Shown here: positions 8,273 through 11,620 of the stretch, piece by piece
How positions within the stretch are numbered: position 1 is the stretch's first letter
Layout of the letters: the number at the start of each line of letters is the position of its first letter
NCBI GenBank assembly: GCA_041689775.1
Contig: JBDNFP010000440.1
Span: 1-11,620, forward strand
Origin: JBDNFP01 sp041689775
GTDB lineage: Bacteria > Bacteroidota > Bacteroidia > Cytophagales > Spirosomataceae
Direction of reading: 5' to 3'
DNA length: 11,620 nucleotides
The notes under the pieces: model-generated
Seen by the model: only the letters and a program-made list of their open reading frames with translations
Databases searched by the model: none
Told to the model about the DNA's origin: nothing
Program-made: the position numbers and the translations under genes

Positions 8273-9490
8273 TTATACCCCAATGATAATAAACTCGACC
8301 CGGCGATTTTTCTGACGTTCCTCCTCGCTATTTCCTTTGGATACCGGTCGGGTCTGACCGTACCCCTTAGCTTCCAGCCGGCTAACGTCGATACCTTTCT
8401 GAATAAGGTAATCGCGCACAGCGTTGGCACGGTTGCGCGAAAGCTCGACGTTTTTGTCGAAATCGCCCTGATTATCGGTATGCCCTTCCAGCCGGATTCG
8501 TAAAGATGGATTTTCGCGCAGGGTATTCACAAGCCCATTAAGCTCATCGTAAGACTCCGGCAAAAGCTGAAACTCCGAGGTAGCAAAATAGACCTTATTG
8601 AGCGATACGGTAGCTCCTTCGGCCAACGGAACCAGGGAAAAATCATAACGCAGGCTGGCCTTACCGGTTGAGTCTACCGGGTTGACTACCACCGTGGTGG
8701 TCAGGTAACCTTTGGCAGAAGCACTGATTGTTGTTTTTTGGCGGGCGTCCAATCCCAGCCGATACTTGCCCGAGGCCGTACCGAGCCGGAGGGAGTCGCC
8801 CCCTTCAACGTACACGAGTTGCCCCGGAATTGCCTCTTGCGTGGTGGCATTATAGATCGTACCACTCAGGCCCATAAACTCGGGTGTGGCCATCTTCTCG
8901 GTGGGAAGCGGAATTTGGGCAGGGACTTCATCCAGCAATGGTAGTTCTTGCACAACCGGCTCTTCAATTTCGGGCTTTACGGAAGGTACTGGAGTTCTGA
9001 GCACTGACTTCCGCGGTGGTGGATTGGTAATATGTACTCCGTAGAAGTTCCAGTATTCGGTCTGATCGGGGTTTCGGCCTTCGTAGAAATCAAATATTTC
9101 AATACCGGGGTCCAGGCGCTCGTAGTACACTCGGAAGTTCACTACCTCTCCGGGGCGCACATTCATTCTGGCGGGTGAAACCGCAATTCCTTCGGCTTTG
9201 ATAAATTTATAACGCCGACTAGTTACGCCCGGCTTATATAATCGGCTACCGGGATCAATACCAATTGTTGGATCTCCACTGCGAGGAGTCGGCGACCGGA
9301 AGAGTTGGCGCGTTCCGGGCTCGCCGTATTGCAGATCAATGATGGTATAGCGGGAGGTAAGCTCAACCCGGAGTATCTGCACCGATCGGGAGTAGCGCTC
9401 TTCGACGTAGGGACGGTTGGTAACTTGTCCGCTGGCCATTCCAAGGCCCAAAAGAAGAGCAAAAAGAATAGAAAACGGTTTTTTAAACAT
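8273..9490 (-). CDS. Exported OmpA-family protein with a carboxypeptidase-regulatory-like domain
   Basis: This is predicted to be an envelope protein that anchors to peptidoglycan. The start is the ATG at 9490, because it opens directly into a signal peptide (residues 1-21, KK then a leucine-rich core ending MASGQ); the frame extends further up only from a TTG and through a poly-C run. In the 405-residue product, residues about 22-157 form a region I cannot assign, 158-205 are a Pro/Glu-rich linker, 208-285 resemble the carboxypeptidase-regulatory-like beta sandwich (LSGTIYNATTQEAIPG...), and 297-403 form the OmpA C-terminal domain. In that domain GHTD (336-339) and NVELSRNRA (347-355) supply Asp339 and Arg354, the pair that binds diaminopimelate in peptidoglycan. 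No lipobox is seen. No beta-barrel is evident, so it is more likely periplasmic or peripherally outer-membrane. It follows the DUF5672 gene by 94 bp. Confidence 0.9.
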   Translation of the reverse strand: MFKKPFSILFALLLGLGMASGQVTNRPYVEERYSRSVQILRVELTSRYTIIDLQYGEPGTRQLFRSPTPRSGDPTIGIDPGSRLYKPGVTSRRYKFIKAEGIAVSPARMNVRPGEVVNFRVYYERLDPGIEIFDFYEGRNPDQTEYWNFYGVHITNPPPRKSVLRTPVPSVKPEIEEPVVQELPLLDEVPAQIPLPTEKMATPEFMGLSGTIYNATTQEAIPGQLVYVEGGDSLRLGTASGKYRLGLDARQKTTISASAKGYLTTTVVVNPVDSTGKASLRYDFSLVPLAEGATVSLNKVYFATSEFQLLPESYDELNGLVNTLRENPSLRIRLEGHTDNQGDFDKNVELSRNRANAVRDYLIQKGIDVSRLEAKGYGQTRPVSKGNSEEERQKNRRVEFIIIGV

Positions 9491-9498
9491 AGCTTTAA

Positions 9499-9509
9499 GG
9501 GGGGGGGGG
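9499..9509 (-). repeat. Homopolymer run of 11 C just before the OmpA-type start codon
   Basis: On the coding strand eleven consecutive C end 8 bases before the ATG at 9490. Runs of this length are prone to slippage during replication. The position, in the leader between any promoter and the start codon, is where length changes could alter transcription or translation initiation. No other homopolymer of this size was seen in the window. It could also be a sequencing or assembly error in length. Confidence 0.85.
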
Positions 9510-9584
9510 TATGTACTATAATCAAAACACCGCAACAACGACTTTGAGTGCCATTTAGTATGTTAAATTTTGTTAAAGGGGTAC

Positions 9585-10343
9585 TTATTCGTGGTTTTGT
9601 GGAATATGAGATTCCCAGAATTTTGGATCATAACGTTCCCAGGCATGGCAACCAAACGGAAGTGAATGATTAGTAAGTTCATAGCTCGCCGCCGGGCTTT
9701 TTTCAAAGGAAAATCGCAACGCCTGTTCCCAATCAGGAAGCTTTATAAAGAATTTCATGGGTTTCAGCCGGGTAGCTTCCTGGGAAAACAGCATATCTTC
9801 GTTTCCTTTCCAGGCCGGATAGAAAATACTATAAATGCGGAGATAACGGAGCATACCGGCTACCCGCCTCAATGAAAGTCCCCCGTTAAAAACCAGCCGA
9901 TGCGTACTGAGTGCCTCTGCATAGTCATCCTTATGTGTAGCGGTTAGGGCATCAAATTCTTCCTTGTGAATGGTGGGCGATCCGACGTAATCCAACCCTT
10001 GACTACACCAATAGGGAAGCTCATCACGAAACACAAAAGCATCCAGCTGGTATATCAGTATATGTTCATATTCCCGGAACGGTTGGTAGAAGTCATTGGA
10101 TATTAGGAGCCGGTTATAACTATCAGTGCCCGTAAAACAGGAGTCCGGAAAAGAATGCGTGCTCAACTCGGGAAATTCGCTTACAATAGATTCAAGAGAT
10201 AAGCTTTCGGGTTTAACGAAGACAATAGGATAATGTCCCAGAACCTTCCAGCACTGAGCGAGTGAGTTTTTTTCGCTCGCAGTGAGGTCGTTGCGATAAA
10301 TGGGCACTAAAATAACTATCGAGGGCTGTGGAAAAGAAGACAT
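9585..10343 (-). CDS. DUF5672 family protein, probable glycosyltransferase
   Basis: The product is 252 residues from the ATG at 10343; a TTG 15 bases further up is possible but less likely. It fits the DUF5672 family, whose members sit in glycan gene clusters and are thought to be glycosyltransferase-like, though their reaction is not established as far as I know. Visible landmarks are VPIYRNDL (13-20) near the N-terminus, a YQLDAFVF segment (98-105) whose Asp could play the part of a metal- or nucleotide-sugar-binding acid, LDYVGSP (117-123), NGGLSLRR (153-160), NEDMLFS (181-187) and PFGCHAWER (229-237). There is no signal peptide or membrane span, so it is probably cytoplasmic. It begins 51 bp after the GT2 gene on the same strand, suggesting one transcript and one pathway, probably cell-surface polysaccharide. 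The acceptor and sugar are unknown. Confidence 0.85.
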   Translation of the reverse strand: MSSFPQPSIVILVPIYRNDLTASEKNSLAQCWKVLGHYPIVFVKPESLSLESIVSEFPELSTHSFPDSCFTGTDSYNRLLISNDFYQPFREYEHILIYQLDAFVFRDELPYWCSQGLDYVGSPTIHKEEFDALTATHKDDYAEALSTHRLVFNGGLSLRRVAGMLRYLRIYSIFYPAWKGNEDMLFSQEATRLKPMKFFIKLPDWEQALRFSFEKSPAASYELTNHSLPFGCHAWERYDPKFWESHIPQNHE

Positions 10344-10394
10344 GTGTTTTAGTTTCAAACGTTTGGATACCTTGGAAATAAACGAGTTGGTAAT

Positions 10395-11372
10395 TTACTC
10401 AAAAAGATCTCCCAGAGCTGGTAGCCACCAATCTTTACTACTGAATGCATAACGCCCAGACATGACATCCTTCATGATTGGCACTAAACGTAGTAAACGG
10501 TTATCTGGCAGATTAGCCCGCATTTGAAAATGCCGTTGCCTGAGATATAGTTTTATGAGTTTTTCTCGTGGTACAAATGGGATATCCCGTAGTAATTTAT
10601 AGAGGTTTTGTGCGGTATCAGTCTTTTCCTGAATAGGAGTTAATTTCTCCTGCCGGCCTCTGTTAAATCGATCTTTAAACCGAACCGGATCTGTCTTAGC
10701 ACTAAACCCCACCTGCTGGCTAGCGTGCATCCGGTAAAAAATGAGGGGTTCATCGATAAAATCGATTTTGTTTTCCAGGCTAAGCGCGAGGGCAATCCAG
10801 GCGTCATGAATGAGCTGTGGAATATGGGTTGGAAAGGGCATGAGTCGATTGAGGCACGAGCGGCGTAATGCCAGAGTAGCACCCGTCACCACAAACCCGC
10901 CAAATAGTATTTCATGCGCTTTTCCATCTTTCCAGCGTTGTTGTGGTTCTTCGGAAAACTCTATCTCCTCCCAAATAGTTGATAAGGTAGTCTGAGAGTC
11001 GCCGTCAATGATGAGTGCATTCGAAAACACCGCATCAACATGGGGGTGCGTAGCAAAATAGTTAGTTTGTTTTTCGACTTTATCCTCGCGCCATTGGTCA
11101 TCCTGATCGCAGCAGAAAATAATTTCACCCTGGCAGAGAGAAAGGCACTTTTCAAAATTCCTTGTTGATCCCAGATTAGTCTCATTTTGAAAAATTCGAA
11201 CAGGAAAGGGTGCCGTTTCAGCAAACTCATTAAGAAGGCTTATGGTGCGATCCTGTGAACCATCGTCACATATTACTATCTCATTTACCGGCACAGACTG
11301 TCGGATTATGCTCTCCAACTGCTCGGGTAAGTACTTTTCCCCGTTGTAAGTACAGAGGGCCACTGAAATCAT
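10395..11372 (-). CDS. Family 2 glycosyltransferase, rhamnosyltransferase-like
   Basis: This 325-residue protein has a GT-A fold glycosyltransferase domain starting at the first residues (MISVALCTYNGEKYL). The family 2 hallmarks are clear: CDDGS (35-39) for nucleotide binding, FCCDQDDQW (86-94) containing the metal-binding D-x-D, GGFVVTGATLALRR (158-171) in the acceptor region, and IHDAW (188-192), the position of the catalytic base motif. The CDQDDxW...K pattern resembles the branch that includes bacterial rhamnosyltransferases of O-antigen and rhamnan synthesis; that substrate is inference. No membrane spans are evident, and the C-terminal 100 residues are basic and could associate with membrane or partner. 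The sugar would come from a nucleotide donor and be added to a lipid-linked or surface glycan. It is first in the visible cluster, ahead of the DUF5672 gene. Its leader holds a terminator-like stem (11402-11419). Confidence 0.93.
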   Translation of the reverse strand: MISVALCTYNGEKYLPEQLESIIRQSVPVNEIVICDDGSQDRTISLLNEFAETAPFPVRIFQNETNLGSTRNFEKCLSLCQGEIIFCCDQDDQWREDKVEKQTNYFATHPHVDAVFSNALIIDGDSQTTLSTIWEEIEFSEEPQQRWKDGKAHEILFGGFVVTGATLALRRSCLNRLMPFPTHIPQLIHDAWIALALSLENKIDFIDEPLIFYRMHASQQVGFSAKTDPVRFKDRFNRGRQEKLTPIQEKTDTAQNLYKLLRDIPFVPREKLIKLYLRQRHFQMRANLPDNRLLRLVPIMKDVMSGRYAFSSKDWWLPALGDLFE

Positions 11373-11392
11373 TTACGATTGAAACTGTTTAG

Positions 11393-11419
11393 TAAAACAA
11401 AAAGCCCGATTCCGGACTT
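11393..11419 (-). terminator. Terminator-like stem in front of the GT2 gene
   Basis: On the minus strand AAGTCCG (11419-11413) pairs with CGGGCTT (11408-11402), with one G-U pair, over a 4-base loop, then runs into TTTTGTTTT. It lies only about 20-30 bases before the GT2 ATG, leaving no room for a promoter between them. It is therefore either a leader attenuator or the end of a transcript from outside the window that must read through. Confidence 0.5.
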
Positions 11420-11432
11420 GATTTTGCATTAA

Positions 11433-11452
11433 CCTTAGACAAACATCTAAGG
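11433..11452. repeat. Perfect 7-bp inverted repeat in the GT2 leader
   Basis: CCTTAGA (11433-11439) and TCTAAGG (11446-11452) are perfect inverted repeats with a 6-base spacer. It lies just before the terminator-like stem in the reading direction of the GT2 gene. It could be an operator or the first hairpin of a structured leader RNA. The DNA beyond it (about 11480-11520) is very AT-rich, including a TATAAT-like word, and may hold the promoter, but I found no clean TTTG / TAnnTTTG pair. Confidence 0.4.
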
Positions 11453-11620
11453 CATGGTTAGCTTGGATAGGCAGGGTTTTCTTATAAAAATTAATACTCT
11501 TATAATTATATAAAATATGGCAAAAGTTTAGAAAAAAGTCTCGTATTTAGTAACCTTTGTGGTCGGTTGAACCTGAATCAGTACTAAAATAACTACTTTC
11601 CTATCTCCTTTGTGATGCAA

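Noticed and set aside
9223..9525. Minus-strand frame of 100 residues across the poly-C tract
   Set aside because: It starts at a TTG and overlaps the OmpA-type signal peptide in another phase; only relevant if the tract length changes.
11615..11620. ATG on the plus strand at the right edge, with a TAACCTTTG word about 55 bases before it
   Set aside because: Only two codons are visible and the promoter word has one base too many between TA and TTTG, so a divergent gene cannot be claimed.
1..11620. CRISPR array, tRNA or rRNA genes, insertion sequence, toxin-antitoxin or defence system
   Set aside because: I looked for repeated spacers, tRNA-like stems, transposase motifs and paired small genes and saw none.

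Overview
The window looks like chromosomal housekeeping DNA from a Bacteroidota bacterium, most likely of the Cytophagales type. This rests on an OmpA-domain protein carrying a carboxypeptidase-regulatory-like domain, a very large secreted protein of the kind seen in that lineage, DUF5672 and GT2 glycosyltransferase-type proteins, and promoter motifs of the TTTG / TAnnTTTG form typical of the phylum. The taxonomic call is inference; there is no rRNA or tRNA to anchor it. Every confident gene lies on the minus strand, so the reading order runs from high to low coordinates.

From the right edge: an AT-rich leader (11373-11620) with a hairpin and a terminator-like stem precedes a GT2 glycosyltransferase (10395-11372). 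After 51 bp comes a DUF5672 protein (9585-10343), probably in the same transcript. Both suggest surface polysaccharide or glycoconjugate synthesis. After a 94 bp gap containing a run of 11 C (coding-strand sense) immediately before the start codon comes an exported OmpA-type envelope protein (8273-9490) ending at an intrinsic terminator. Next is prmA (7276-8106), the ribosomal protein L11 methyltransferase, followed after only 13 bp by a 1568-residue secreted protein of unknown function (2556-7262). plsY (1765-2415), a membrane glycerol-3-phosphate acyltransferase, has its own well-formed promoter and a strong terminator. An 875 bp stretch without a convincing gene follows (890-1764), then the N-terminal 296 codons of an M20-family dipeptidase that runs off the left edge.

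The genes do not form one pathway. They group as glycan assembly (GT2 plus DUF5672), envelope structure (OmpA-type protein, giant exported protein, PlsY phospholipid synthesis) and general metabolism (PrmA, dipeptidase). I found no mobile element, CRISPR array, tRNA, defence system or phage gene. The points most worth a second look are the poly-C tract at the OmpA-type gene's start (candidate phase variation), the giant exported protein, and the possible attenuator in front of the glycosyltransferase gene.
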